Shown here piece by piece: positions 16,874 to 25,963 of a stretch of DNA of 64,000 nucleotides. The notes under the pieces are model-generated. The model was not told the DNA's origin and did not search any database. It was given only the letters and a program-made list of their open reading frames with translations. Made by a program: the position numbers and the translations under genes. The DNA is from Streptomyces sp. WZ-12 (GTDB taxonomy: Bacteria; Actinomycetota; Actinomycetes; Streptomycetales; Streptomycetaceae). The stretch is taken from assembly GCF_028898845.1 (NCBI RefSeq), contig NZ_CP118574.1, positions 682,001 through 746,000 on the forward strand, written 5' to 3'. How positions within the stretch are numbered: position 1 is the first letter of the stretch; each line of letters starts with the position of its first letter.

Positions 16874-17839
16874 ATGATGTCCGACCTGATCGATGTGCAC
16901 GCGCATTTCACCCCGCCCACCACTCCCGAAGAACGGGACGCGCGATGGCATGCCATGCGAGCGGAGCAGTTCCTTGCACCGGCTCCCCACCACTGGACGG
17001 TCGAGGCGACGCTGGACTACATGGACCGCGCCGGCGTCGCGATGCAGTTGCTGAGCAACGTCCCCAAGACCCTCGACGCCCTCCGCGCGTCCAACGACTA
17101 CGGCGCCTCCCTCGTGTCGCAACATCCCTCAAGGTTCGGCCTGCTCGCCGCTCTGCCCACCGACGACCCGGCCGCCGCGCTCACCGAAATCGAGCGCGCC
17201 GGCGGCGACTTGCGGGCGGACGGGTTCGCGGTGACGTGCGCGTACAACGGAATCTCCCTCGGCGACGTGAGCCTGGAGCCGGTGTGGGCCGAACTCGACC
17301 GCCGCGGCGCGACGGTGTTCGTCCACCCGGACGCTTACGCTCCCGCGTCCATGGGTCGCCCCAGCCCGCTGCTGGAGGTCGCCTTCGAGACCGCCCGCAC
17401 CCTCGTCGACATGCTGTACGCAGGCGTCTTCCGCAGATTCCCGAACATGCGGGTGATCGTCGCGCACTGCGGCGGCGCGCTTCCCGCCCTGGCGGGGCGC
17501 CTGCATCTGCTGGGCACGCAAGCCTGGGTACCAAACCCCGCCGAACTCGACCAGGGCGAGATCCGGGACCAACTCGCCCGGCTGTACCTGGACACCGCCG
17601 CCACCGGCACCGCGCACACCCTCGCACCGGCCCTGGCCATGACCACCCCCGACCACCTCGTCTACGGCTCGGACAGCGGCGTGCCGTGCAGCACGGAGAC
17701 GACGCTGGAAGCCAACCGGCATGCCCTGGCGGACTTCACCGGACTGCCCCGCGAACAACTCGAAGCCATCGGCCACAACGCCCTGTGTCTGTTTCCGAAG
17801 GCTGCGGCCCGGCTCGGTCGGCAGGTCGCGGCAGCCTGA
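16874..17839 (+). CDS. Amidohydrolase (ACMSD-like metal-dependent hydrolase/decarboxylase)
   Basis: The 321-residue protein has metal-binding motifs in the order expected for the amidohydrolase_2 superfamily: HAHF near residues 9-12, FVHPDAY near 155, VAHCGG near 197 and YGSDSG near 261. The family includes aminocarboxymuconate-semialdehyde decarboxylase and related aromatic-acid decarboxylases acting in the cytosol. A GAAAGG sequence precedes the ATG. The carboxylesterase gene follows after 52 bp and a TetR gene after that, suggesting a small ester-catabolism operon. The substrate cannot be named. Confidence 0.85.
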   Translation: MMSDLIDVHAHFTPPTTPEERDARWHAMRAEQFLAPAPHHWTVEATLDYMDRAGVAMQLLSNVPKTLDALRASNDYGASLVSQHPSRFGLLAALPTDDPAAALTEIERAGGDLRADGFAVTCAYNGISLGDVSLEPVWAELDRRGATVFVHPDAYAPASMGRPSPLLEVAFETARTLVDMLYAGVFRRFPNMRVIVAHCGGALPALAGRLHLLGTQAWVPNPAELDQGEIRDQLARLYLDTAATGTAHTLAPALAMTTPDHLVYGSDSGVPCSTETTLEANRHALADFTGLPREQLEAIGHNALCLFPKAAARLGRQVAAA

Positions 17840-17891
17840 CGGCGCGTGCGTCAAGGGAGGCTCGATCCGCACCCAAGAGGGGGAAGAAACC

Positions 17892-19574
17892 ATGCACATG
17901 ACGGATGCTCAGGGGATCGTGCGGGTGGCGACCGGACTGCTCCACGGAACCCCGGAGGAGGGCGTCGTCGTCTACCGCGGCGTGCCCTTCGCCCAACCGC
18001 CGGTCGGACCGCTGCGGTTCCGCTCACCACTGCCGCCGGAGCGGTGGTCGGGCCTCAGGGACGCGAGCCGCCCGGGCCCGGCCTCGTACCAGTTCAACTC
18101 CGCCAACCAGGGCGACGTCGAGCGCATCGTCCGGGACATCGACCCCGGCGTGCCCGGCATCATGGCCTGGCCCGGCTACACGAACGCGACCTACCGCCAC
18201 AACCACGCGGCGGAGGACTGCCTCTACCTCGACATCTGGGTACCGGAGTCGGCGCCACGCGGCGGCCTGCCCGTCTACGTCTACTACCACGGCGGCGCGA
18301 ACGCGGTCAGCTCCGGTTCGTTCGCGCTGGAGCGGGGCGCGAACCTGGCCCGCGAGGCCAACATGATCGTGATCCGGCCGAACTACCGTATGGGCGCCCT
18401 CGGTTGGGTCCACTTCGGACTGCTGGGCGGTGACCTGCCGGAGGCGGTGAACCTCGGCGTGCAGGACCAGTTGGCAGCGCTGAAGTGGGTGCACGAGAAC
18501 GTCGCGGCGTTCGGCGGCGACCCGGAGAACATCACGATCGGCGGGGAGTCCGCCGGAGCCACCGCGGTCTCGCACCTGCTGACCAACCCGAGCGCGCACC
18601 CCTACTTCCGGCGCGCGGTGTTGCAGTCGTTGTCCCCGTTCAACCTCTGGTGCACGCAGCAGCGGCCGGAGGCCGTCACCGTCGCGCGGATGTACCTGGA
18701 CCTCCTCGGCCTCGACGACCCGGCGCGACTCCAGGACATCGACCCGAACCGGCTGTTGGCCGTGCAGAGCGTGCTGACCCGCTACTTCCCCCCGGACCGC
18801 CATCTCGCCTGGCGCCCGCTGGGTGCGGTCGTCGACGGGAGCTGGGTCCCGCAGGCCCCGGCGCTGCACTTGTCGGAGAACACCGTCGCCAAGCCCGGCC
18901 TCGAAGTGGCCATCGGATTCGCCAAGGACGAGTGGCAGTTCTTCCGCGGACACTCGGAGACGGTCAGCCGCGGGTCCCGGCGGGACGTGCTGGGCGTCCT
19001 GGAACAGGTCTTCGGTGCGGACGGTGCCGAGGAGGTCTACCGGCGATTCCACGAACTCCAACCGGACCATGCGCCCGGCCTGTTGCTGTCGGACGTCATG
19101 TCCTTCGAGTTCTTCAAGCTGTCGTCGCTGGCGATCGCGCGGAACCTCGGCGCGCAGCGGATTCCCGTGCACCTCTTCCAGTTCTCCTACGACCTGCCCG
19201 GGCTCGACGGCCGGCTCCGCGCCGTGCACACCGGGGACATCCCGTTCCTGTTCCGCAACCACTCCGAACGCGACCTCGCCTGGTGGCCGGCGTTCGACGG
19301 GGCGGACCGGGCGGAGGTACGAGAGGTCAGCGCGCGGATGGGCGAGCTGTACGCGTCCTTCATCCGCAGCGGCCGTCCGGGAGCCGGCTGGCCGCGCTTC
19401 GACGCGGCGGACGGGAACGTCCTGTGGTTCGGCCGATCCGTCGAGCCGTGGCCCGGCCTGCTGAAGCGGGAGTGGGACATCTTCCAGGAACGCGGCTTCG
19501 GCACCGTGCGGTCGGTGGAGAACGCACTCGTCGACAACGTACGGGCCGCGCTGGCGAACAGGTCGACCGCCTAG
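17892..19574 (+). CDS. Type-B carboxylesterase
   Basis: From ATG 17892 (GAGGGGGAAG upstream) the protein has 560 residues, normal for the carboxylesterase/cholinesterase family. Motifs: GVPFAQPPVGPLRF near residue 33, EDCLYLDIW near 110, YYHGGANAVSSGS as oxyanion hole, and GGESAGA with nucleophile Ser220. A late H (RAVHTGDIPFLF) supplies the catalytic histidine in the family's usual context. No signal peptide is seen, so it is probably cytosolic. It sits between the amidohydrolase and a TetR regulator. Hydrolysis of an ester followed by amidohydrolase action on the acid is a reasonable two-step reading, but it is inference. Confidence 0.9.
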   Translation: MHMTDAQGIVRVATGLLHGTPEEGVVVYRGVPFAQPPVGPLRFRSPLPPERWSGLRDASRPGPASYQFNSANQGDVERIVRDIDPGVPGIMAWPGYTNATYRHNHAAEDCLYLDIWVPESAPRGGLPVYVYYHGGANAVSSGSFALERGANLAREANMIVIRPNYRMGALGWVHFGLLGGDLPEAVNLGVQDQLAALKWVHENVAAFGGDPENITIGGESAGATAVSHLLTNPSAHPYFRRAVLQSLSPFNLWCTQQRPEAVTVARMYLDLLGLDDPARLQDIDPNRLLAVQSVLTRYFPPDRHLAWRPLGAVVDGSWVPQAPALHLSENTVAKPGLEVAIGFAKDEWQFFRGHSETVSRGSRRDVLGVLEQVFGADGAEEVYRRFHELQPDHAPGLLLSDVMSFEFFKLSSLAIARNLGAQRIPVHLFQFSYDLPGLDGRLRAVHTGDIPFLFRNHSERDLAWWPAFDGADRAEVREVSARMGELYASFIRSGRPGAGWPRFDAADGNVLWFGRSVEPWPGLLKREWDIFQERGFGTVRSVENALVDNVRAALANRSTA

Positions 19575-19694
19575 CCGGCGGACGGAGCATCCGCTCCCCG
19601 TATCGCACGGGAGTCATGAGCGGCTCGGACGGCGTCACGCGGCGCCGCCGGTGCCATACTCAAGCCGAAGCACGCAGAAATGAGGGATGGCCAG

Positions 19695-20321
19695 GTGGGC
19701 AACGCGACGGCCGGTCGGAGCGAGACGAGCGGCGGCCGACGGCGGGCGATCATACGGGCCGCCGAACGCCTCTTCGCCCAGGAGGGCTACCACGGCGCGA
19801 CGATGCGCCAGATCGCCGAAGAGGCCGGCGTCCAACTGTCCCTCGTCGTCTACCACTTCACCTCGAAGCTCGGACTGTACTCGGCGATCTTCGAGGAGCG
19901 CCGGTACGTCAACGACGAGCGGTTGGCTCGTCTGAAGGCGATCCCCGACCTGCGCGCGGACAACGCCGTCGAGCAGATCGTCAGCGCCTTCACCGATCCG
20001 GTGCTCGCGCTGCACGACGACCCGGACGGCATCTGGTTCGCCCGTCTCGTACTGCGCGAGGCCGCCGACCCGTCCAGCCAGGAACGCCCGGTCATCCGGG
20101 ACCAGTTCGACCCGCTGGCCCGCGAGTTCGTCGAGGCGCTCAAGGTCGCGCTGCCGGACAAGCCCGCCGGGTTCCACCACTGGGCGTACCTGTACTCGGT
20201 GGGAGCCCTCACCCAGAGCGCGTTCGACACCCGCGTGCGCAACCTCGCCAACGAGCCCGGCTACGAACAGAAGCACGCTCTCCTACGCTCCTACCTCACC
20301 GCCGCCCTGCGGTACGCCTGA
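19695..20321 (+). CDS. TetR-family regulator
   Basis: The helix-turn-helix reads RRAIIRAAERLFAQEGYHGA then TMRQIAEEAGVQLSLVVYHF; the C-terminal part resembles the TetR_C domain of CerR-like regulators (HHWAYLYSVGALTQSAFDT). GTG 19695 is preferred (208 residues) because GAGGG lies eight bases upstream; ATG 19680 would add five residues without a ribosome site. It is the last gene of the amidohydrolase-carboxylesterase cluster and the best candidate to bind the 30-bp palindrome upstream. Confidence 0.85.
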   Translation: MGNATAGRSETSGGRRRAIIRAAERLFAQEGYHGATMRQIAEEAGVQLSLVVYHFTSKLGLYSAIFEERRYVNDERLARLKAIPDLRADNAVEQIVSAFTDPVLALHDDPDGIWFARLVLREAADPSSQERPVIRDQFDPLAREFVEALKVALPDKPAGFHHWAYLYSVGALTQSAFDTRVRNLANEPGYEQKHALLRSYLTAALRYA

Positions 20322-20611
20322 TCCGGCCCGGCCGACCGGGTTCCCGTCGGCGCGGTGAGGGCGGCGCGCACGGGTTCCAGACTCAGAACGGTCCCGGCGA
20401 CCCGATCCGGTGGGGGTGTCGGGTGGGCCAGCCGGTCTCGGAGTCCTAGCTCAGACACCAGCCGCAAAGTGGCGGGTGATCGCGCGCTCGCCGCTGTGGC
20501 GACCTGTTCGTCGGGGTTGCGAGCATGTGCATAGCGGTGGCGGGTGTCCGCGAGGAGGGACGATCTCTGCCGCCCTCCGCCACGCCCCGCGCAAGGGCTG
20601 CTCGTCGGCGC

Positions 20612-21289
20612 TCAGGAGGCGAGGATGCCGATGCCGTCGCCGAGCAGTTTGAGGCCGAGGACGAAGAAGAGGACGGCCATGACGGCGGCGTTGTGCTGTG
20701 CGGCCCAGGTTCGCCAGTTGCCGAGGAGGCGTTGGGCCCGTTGTCCCGTGAAGAGGTAGACGGCCAGGGGTGCCAGGACGCCGAGGGAGGCGATGAGCAC
20801 GAAGAGGGCGAGTGTCGCGGCCTGTTGGGGCACGGGGAGTCCGGTCGAGCTGATCGATGCGCCGGCGGCGAGGGTGAGGGGGGCGTTCTTGGCGTTGGCC
20901 GCCGACAGTGCCACGCCGAGTCCGAGGATCTTGGGCGGGGTGAAGCGGTCGATCGCGGCCAGCCATTTCGGGAGTTGTGCCTGGGAGGGGTCGGTGGGGC
21001 GGTGGCGCCATTGTCGGGCGCCGAGGAGGGTCAGTAGCAGGCCGAGGGCGAGTTTGAGGGCTCCTACCCAGGTGGTGGGCTGCTTGTGGCTGGAGGCGCC
21101 GCCGGAGCCGCCCACGGCCAGCATGATCGCTCCCAGTACCGCCAGTCCCAGGAGCCAGCCGAGGGCGAAGAGAACGCCGTTGAGACGTCCACGGGGGGTG
21201 GCCAGGATGAGGATGATCGCCACGATGGGCAGCGGGCTGACCGCGACGCCGGCGGCCAGGCCGAGTACGTCGCCCACGGCGTGTCCCAC
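20612..21289 (-). CDS. GAP-family (LysE-like) membrane protein
   Basis: From GTG 21289, with GGAGGG six bases upstream, the protein has 225 residues and about six membrane spans (AVSPLPIVAIILILATPRG; VLFALGWLLGLAVLGAIML; LALGLLLTLLGARQW; ATLALFVLIASLGVLAPLAV; AVMAVLFFVLGLKLLGDGIG). The pattern fits the GAP (Sap, glycolipid-addressing) family related to LysE exporters. A cytoplasmic loop with RQWRHRP separates the halves. The exported molecule is unknown. It is divergent from the catalase/DyP cassette with 316 bp between them; that gap holds no recognised gene. Confidence 0.75.
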   Translation of the reverse strand: MGHAVGDVLGLAAGVAVSPLPIVAIILILATPRGRLNGVLFALGWLLGLAVLGAIMLAVGGSGGASSHKQPTTWVGALKLALGLLLTLLGARQWRHRPTDPSQAQLPKWLAAIDRFTPPKILGLGVALSAANAKNAPLTLAAGASISSTGLPVPQQAATLALFVLIASLGVLAPLAVYLFTGQRAQRLLGNWRTWAAQHNAAVMAVLFFVLGLKLLGDGIGILAS

Positions 21290-21605
21290 GATGCCCTCCT
21301 GGCAGATGGGTACGGGCGGCCGAAGCCGGAGCTGTGGCCGCCGACTTCGGCAGATCATGCACGGCTCAGCAGGCTGCTCAGCGCGTAGTCCTTGTCCATC
21401 GTCGGTGGCGGGCAAGGGACAAGGCGCGTCGCCGGATGTCGAACGGGTGAGGAGCCGGCGCGGGTCTCGGCATCGTGGGCGCTTCGGCGCGCGGTCGGGA
21501 AGCGGGCGCGCCTACGGTGGACGTGAGGGGAGACGGTTCTGTTGGCCGTTCCCGGACTGAGGTCGGCGAGGGGTCGTCTGCCACCGGTGACGGGTGCGGA
21601 AGAAG

Positions 21606-22760
21606 ATGATCGAGATGTCGCCGCGGTTCATCCCTTACACGCCGGACGTAGAGGCCGAGGAGCCGGGATTCGACGCGAATCTCCAGACGATCATCGCGCG
21701 CATGGAGCACTACATCACCGGCTCGGTGGCCGCGGAAGGCACCGGTCAGGCCGTGCGGGACGCGCACGCCAAGGGGTACGGGCTGGTCCGGGGCGAGGTG
21801 CAGATCCTGGATGGGCTGCCCGAGGAGTACGCCCAGGGCATCTATGCCGCACCCGGCCGGCACGACGCGCTCCTGCGGTTCTCCAACGGTTCTCCGCACG
21901 CCGGGGCGGATGCGCGCCTGGGGCGCGCGACTGGGCTGGGGCTGAAGATGTTCGACGTCGAAGGGCCAACCTTGCTGGACGACGAACCCGATACCGGAAC
22001 GTTCGACTACAACACGATCAATGCCCCGGTGTTCTTCTGCAACACCCTGCGGCACTACCTGTTCATCCAGGAGCTGTTCCTCAACGCGAACGCCTACATG
22101 GCCGAGGGCGTGCGTGGCCGGCACCGCTTCTACCGCGACTACGTGACGGGGAAGGGCACGCTAGACGAGGACGACTGGGCCTGGGAGGAGTTCTTGACCT
22201 TCCTGCGGGTGTCGCAGCGCCCGTTGGTGAACCTGCTGCTGTCGACCTACACCACGATGGGCGCGGTGCGGCACGGCGACTACATCGCCAAGGTGCGCAT
22301 CGCCCCGGATCCGGCGTGCGCGGCGATCGTGGCGGAGCGGCGCATGGACGTCACGTCCGCGGCGGAGGTCTTCCGCCCGGCTCTGGCGGCCGAGCTCAGC
22401 AAGCGGCCGTACACCTTCGACATCCAGGTCCAGCTCTGCGTCGATCTGGAGCGCATGCCGGTGGAGGACCTGACCGTCGAATGGCCCGAGGAACTGTCCC
22501 CGTACGTCACCGTGGCCAAGCTCCGCCTGCCCCAGCAGGACATCTCCGGTGAGGAGAACCTCCGGCGGATGGACGCCCTGTCGTTCACGCCGTGGCGGGT
22601 GACGGCCGCGCACCGGCCGCTGGGCCGCATGATGCGCGCCCGCAAGGAGGTCTACCGCCGTTCCTCCCTCCTTCGTCACCGCCTCAACCAGCAGGAACGG
22701 CGCGAACCGCGCACCGCGGACGAGGCGTTGCCGCTGAAGGCACCGCTCATCCATCACTGA
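21606..22760 (+). CDS. Catalase-family haem protein (non-canonical)
   Basis: About 384 residues. It belongs to the shortened catalase-related group, with MEHYITGSVAAEGTGQAVRD, HDALLRFSNGSPHAGADARL and, near the end, DALSFTPWRVTAAHRPLGRM. The distal-histidine block of true catalases is replaced by the LLRFSNG type, and the length is about 100 residues below monofunctional catalases, so classic catalase activity is doubtful. Other members act on organic peroxides. Three starts compete (GTG 21594, ATG 21606, ATG 21615); GGAAG at 21598 does not decide. A DyP peroxidase gene follows after 58 bp, so peroxide-dependent chemistry of the cassette is likely. Confidence 0.8.
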   Translation: MIEMSPRFIPYTPDVEAEEPGFDANLQTIIARMEHYITGSVAAEGTGQAVRDAHAKGYGLVRGEVQILDGLPEEYAQGIYAAPGRHDALLRFSNGSPHAGADARLGRATGLGLKMFDVEGPTLLDDEPDTGTFDYNTINAPVFFCNTLRHYLFIQELFLNANAYMAEGVRGRHRFYRDYVTGKGTLDEDDWAWEEFLTFLRVSQRPLVNLLLSTYTTMGAVRHGDYIAKVRIAPDPACAAIVAERRMDVTSAAEVFRPALAAELSKRPYTFDIQVQLCVDLERMPVEDLTVEWPEELSPYVTVAKLRLPQQDISGEENLRRMDALSFTPWRVTAAHRPLGRMMRARKEVYRRSSLLRHRLNQQERREPRTADEALPLKAPLIHH

Positions 22761-22783
22761 CTGCGGACAGCCGCACACAGTCA
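22758..22783 (+). other. Stem-loop between catalase-family and DyP genes
   Basis: TGACT and AGTCA enclose GCGG-ACAG-CCGC, and the hairpin begins at the catalase-family stop codon. It has no U-tract. It could modulate readthrough or transcript stability inside the operon. Confidence 0.4.
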
Positions 22784-22818
22784 GGGCCCGTCCCCCGAAA
22801 CCACGGAGAGATCACGCG

Positions 22819-24204
22819 ATGGCAGACAGCACCACACGCCGAGCGCAGGAACTGGAGTTGGACGACATCCAGGGGACCCTGCTGCGGCAACGCCCCTCCC
22901 CGTACACCGGCGCCTACTTCCTGCTCCGCGTCGACGAGGCCACCGACGGCCGCCTGTTTCTCAAGCGTCTGGTGCCGCATCTGGCCTCGGCGGCCCGCTG
23001 GTGGGACCCGCCGAGCCGGGCCTGGCTGAGCGTGGCGGTCAGCCACGCCGGCTTGCGGGCGCTGGGGGTGCCACAGGCGTCCCTGGACAGCTTCCCTGAC
23101 GCCTTTCGCGAGGGCATGGCGGCTCGCGCCGACCGGCTCGGGGACACCGGCGAGAGCGCCCCCGCACACTGGGACGCGCCGCTGGGCAGCCCCGACGTGC
23201 ATCTGGCCGTGTCCGCCTTCGCCCCGGATGACGCGGCACTGGAGTCGCTGCTGCAGACGGGCCGCGACGCCCTGCGCGACCTGTCGGGAGTGCGGCTGAT
23301 CTACCGCCTGGAGGCGTCTCAGCTGCCGACCAAACGCACCCATCTGGGCTTCGTCGACGGCATCGGCGAACCGGACATCGAGGGCGCCGGCGTGGCCAGC
23401 GTCCTTCAGGCGGGCCAGGACCCCTACGGCTACCTGCCTGGTTTCGGTCCGACCATCAAGGCCGGCGAATTCCTCCTCGGTTACGAGAACCAGCTCGGCC
23501 GGCTCGCCCCCATGCCCCAACCTGAGACGCTGGCCCGCAACGGCACCTACGTGGCCTTCCGCAAACTCCACCTCAAGGTCGCCGACTTCCGCCGCTACCT
23601 CAGGGACAACGCCTCCTCCCCCGACGAGGAAGAGCTGCTGGCCGCCAAGATGGTCGGCCGGTGGCGCAGCGGCGCACCCTTGGTCCTCGCCCCCGAGCAC
23701 GACGACCCAGACCTCGCCGCCGACCCCACCCGCGCAAACGATTTCGCCTATGCCCAGGACGACCCCGCCGGCCTGCGGTGCCCCATGGGCGCCCACATCC
23801 GCCGCATGAACCCCCGCGACGCCCTCTCCGACACCCTGGTGGACGTCCGCCTCCACCGTGCGCTGCGCCGCGGCACCACCTACGGGCCCCTGCTCCCCGA
23901 AGGAGAGCTGGAGGACGACGGCGTCGAGCGCGGCATCGTCTTCATCTTCATGGGCGCCGATTTGGTCCGGCAGTTCGAGTTCCTCACGGCCCAGTGGGCA
24001 AACGACGGAGACTTCGTCGGCCTGGGCACCGAGAAGGACCCCCTCATCGGCGACAACGACGGCACCGGCACCTTCACCATCCCCCGGCACCCCGTCCGCC
24101 GCCGCCTCCAGCAACTGCCCCGCTTCGCCCTCACCAAAGGAGGCGAATACCTCTTCATGCCCGGCATCCGCGCCCTGAACTGGCTAGCAGAACTTGAGAC
24201 TTGA
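22819..24204 (+). CDS. DyP-type peroxidase
   Basis: The 461-residue protein shows the DyP hallmark GXXDG as GFVDG (Asp180, in FVDGIGEPD) and the proximal haem ligand in GAHIRRMNPRD (His326). It also has VRQFEFLTAQW and FTIPRHPVRRR further on. Its length and insertions match the larger bacterial/fungal-like DyP classes rather than the small encapsulated type. There is no Tat or Sec signal, so it is probably cytosolic, and no encapsulin gene is nearby. DyP enzymes use hydrogen peroxide to oxidise dyes, phenols and sometimes other substrates. GGAGAG precedes ATG 22819. It is the middle gene of a three-gene set. Confidence 0.92.
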   Translation: MADSTTRRAQELELDDIQGTLLRQRPSPYTGAYFLLRVDEATDGRLFLKRLVPHLASAARWWDPPSRAWLSVAVSHAGLRALGVPQASLDSFPDAFREGMAARADRLGDTGESAPAHWDAPLGSPDVHLAVSAFAPDDAALESLLQTGRDALRDLSGVRLIYRLEASQLPTKRTHLGFVDGIGEPDIEGAGVASVLQAGQDPYGYLPGFGPTIKAGEFLLGYENQLGRLAPMPQPETLARNGTYVAFRKLHLKVADFRRYLRDNASSPDEEELLAAKMVGRWRSGAPLVLAPEHDDPDLAADPTRANDFAYAQDDPAGLRCPMGAHIRRMNPRDALSDTLVDVRLHRALRRGTTYGPLLPEGELEDDGVERGIVFIFMGADLVRQFEFLTAQWANDGDFVGLGTEKDPLIGDNDGTGTFTIPRHPVRRRLQQLPRFALTKGGEYLFMPGIRALNWLAELET

Positions 24205-24281
24205 GCAGCCGGCCGGCTACCGCAGGCGAGGTTCCCGGGCTCGGCACCTGCGCAGCACCACCCTGAGAAGGACCGTCTGAC

Positions 24282-24761
24282 ATGACCACCCACGCTGAGA
24301 AGCGGACCCGCCCCGGGCTCCGGCACGGCAGGACCAACGAGTTCACTCTCTTCTTCACCGTAAAGCCCGGCCACGGGCAACAGATCCGCGAGATCTTCCA
24401 GCAGCCGGGATTCGAGGACCGCCGCAAGGAGATGAGCGCCCGCATCGGCACGCTCCACGACGCCCGTTGGGTCCTCTTCGACGACGACACACGGCTGATG
24501 TTCGCCACGAACTTCGACGGTGACTGGGACGCCTACATCGACGACTTCGCCAAGTACATCCCCGATGTCTTCGACGCCATCCTGCAGCACACCGAGGACT
24601 ACCCCGGCATCTCGGACCCCCACATCAAAGACCTCATCGTGGCCCACCAGGCCACCGCATGCTCGTACTTCCGCACCATTCCCGAAGCCACCGTCAAAGA
24701 CCTCCAAAAGGCAGTGGCCGTCAACGAGGCATTCCAGAAACTACTCGACGCCGCGAGCTGA
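24282..24761 (+). CDS. Small conserved partner of the DyP peroxidase
   Basis: The 159-residue protein begins with a basic tail and then NEFTLFFTVKPGHGQQIREI, ARIGTLHDARWVLFDDDTRL and MFATNFDGDWDAYIDDFAKY. The alternation of strand-like and helix-like segments and the GHG-RE pattern suggest a dimeric ferredoxin-like (alpha+beta barrel) fold. DyP itself has that fold, which raises the possibility of direct pairing. Proteins of this kind occur beside DyP-type peroxidase genes in actinobacteria, as far as recalled. Its function is unknown. It follows the DyP gene by 77 bp and has a GAAGGAC site. Confidence 0.65.
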   Translation: MTTHAEKRTRPGLRHGRTNEFTLFFTVKPGHGQQIREIFQQPGFEDRRKEMSARIGTLHDARWVLFDDDTRLMFATNFDGDWDAYIDDFAKYIPDVFDAILQHTEDYPGISDPHIKDLIVAHQATACSYFRTIPEATVKDLQKAVAVNEAFQKLLDAAS

Positions 24762-24980
24762 CCCGCCGGGCAGAGATCAACCTGGAGGGGTTCGCCCTGC
24801 CAGCACCTTCTGGAGACGTTGCGCACCGCTCTCGACGGCCTGCGGGAATCCGCATCCCCTGCGCCGGCGAGACCGCCGTTGGTCACGGAGAGGGCGTTGG
24901 GCCCCGATCCGTGCGGCGGCCGCGCCGACCGACGTCGCTCGCTTTCAGACCGGGCCGGCTCTGGACGCCGTTGAGGTGGT

Positions 24981-25685
24981 CTACTCGGCGAGACGACGCA
25001 GCCAGTCGCGCAGCAGCGCCCTCTCGGTATCACGCAAGGGGGACGCGGCGCCGGCTTCGACGGTGAGCGCGGCATCGAGTGCGAGCGCTCGGGACGCCAG
25101 GTCCACGCCGGTGGCGACGGGTGGGTCGGTGGTGAGGGACCCGATGATGGTGTCGCGCAGTCGTGTCGAGGTCGACAGTTCCCGCCGCGGCGCCTCTTCG
25201 CCGATCAGCGCCAGGGTGGCGCCGGTCGTTGCGGCGTGGACCACGCGGGTTGCCTCATCCACCGGCACCCGAAGGCGCCCGTCGACGGCGGCCCGGTCCA
25301 GCAGGCTCACCAGCAGGGCGTGCGCCTCGTCGGCGGCCGGGGGCTTGCGGCCGGGGCGGGCCGTTCCGTACATGAGCACGTAGAACTCGGGGTGCCGCAG
25401 GCCGAAGTCGACGTGCAGGTCCCAGCCCTTGTGGAGATCGGCCACCGGGTCCTCGGATCGGGACAGTGCCTCGTGCTTCTCGGCCAGGTACAGCTCGAAT
25501 CCGTAGGCGGCCAGCTCGGCGAGCAGGCCGTCCTTGTCCCCGAACATCCGGTACAGCGTCGGCGCTGTGATCCCTGCCGCGGTGGCGACGGCCCGCGTGG
25601 AAACCGCCTCGCTGCCCCCCTCCTCCAGCAGCTCGGCTGCGACCTGAAGAACCCGGTACCTGGCGGCGTGCCTTCCCTCATCCAT
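24981..25685 (-). CDS. TetR-family regulator
   Basis: From ATG 25685 the protein has 234 residues. The helix-turn-helix reads RYRVLQVAAELLEEGGSEAV then STRAVATAAGITAPTLYRMF. The C-terminal domain has DLHVDFGLRHPEFYVLMYGT, as in TetR_C proteins that control redox enzymes. A longer frame upstream would run through two palindromes and is unlikely. It is divergent from a flavodoxin-aldehyde dehydrogenase pair, which it probably represses. The 219 bp downstream (24762-24980) hold nothing recognisable. Confidence 0.88.
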   Translation of the reverse strand: MDEGRHAARYRVLQVAAELLEEGGSEAVSTRAVATAAGITAPTLYRMFGDKDGLLAELAAYGFELYLAEKHEALSRSEDPVADLHKGWDLHVDFGLRHPEFYVLMYGTARPGRKPPAADEAHALLVSLLDRAAVDGRLRVPVDEATRVVHAATTGATLALIGEEAPRRELSTSTRLRDTIIGSLTTDPPVATGVDLASRALALDAALTVEAGAASPLRDTERALLRDWLRRLAE

Positions 25686-25693
25686 GGAACAAC

Positions 25694-25728
25694 GATACGC
25701 CATATTGCGTATCACTGAATTATCAGTG
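25694..25728. promoter_or_regulatory. Two adjacent palindromes, likely TetR operators
   Basis: GATACGC-N6-GCGTATC occupies 25694-25713 and CACTGA-ATTA-TCAGTG occupies 25713-25728. The first starts 9 bp upstream of the TetR ATG. The region is unusually AT-rich for this DNA, consistent with divergent promoters. Confidence 0.6.
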
Positions 25729-25963
25729 CTACGCTCTGCACCGGATCGCTGATTAAAAGCGCTCATCGATCAAGGGGCTACACAGGCCCGCACCAACACA
25801 GGGGGTCATGGACCTCTCGTTCCGGCCGCGTACCGCATTCCGCCACGCGTGCCGTACGAGCCCGTCCCGCAACCCTTCCGCCGCACGGGCGGACTGTCAG
25901 TCCACCTCGTCGGCACTCAACGACGCTGCGCCAGCACCCGCCGGCGCCATGAGGGGAACCACC

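Noticed and set aside
18485..20449. 654-residue plus-strand frame overlapping the carboxylesterase
   Set aside because: It is the +2 shadow of the esterase and TetR genes, Arg/Pro/Gly-rich with no family motif.
22819..24761. Encapsulated DyP cargo system
   Set aside because: No encapsulin shell gene is near and the protein lacks an evident C-terminal cargo peptide.
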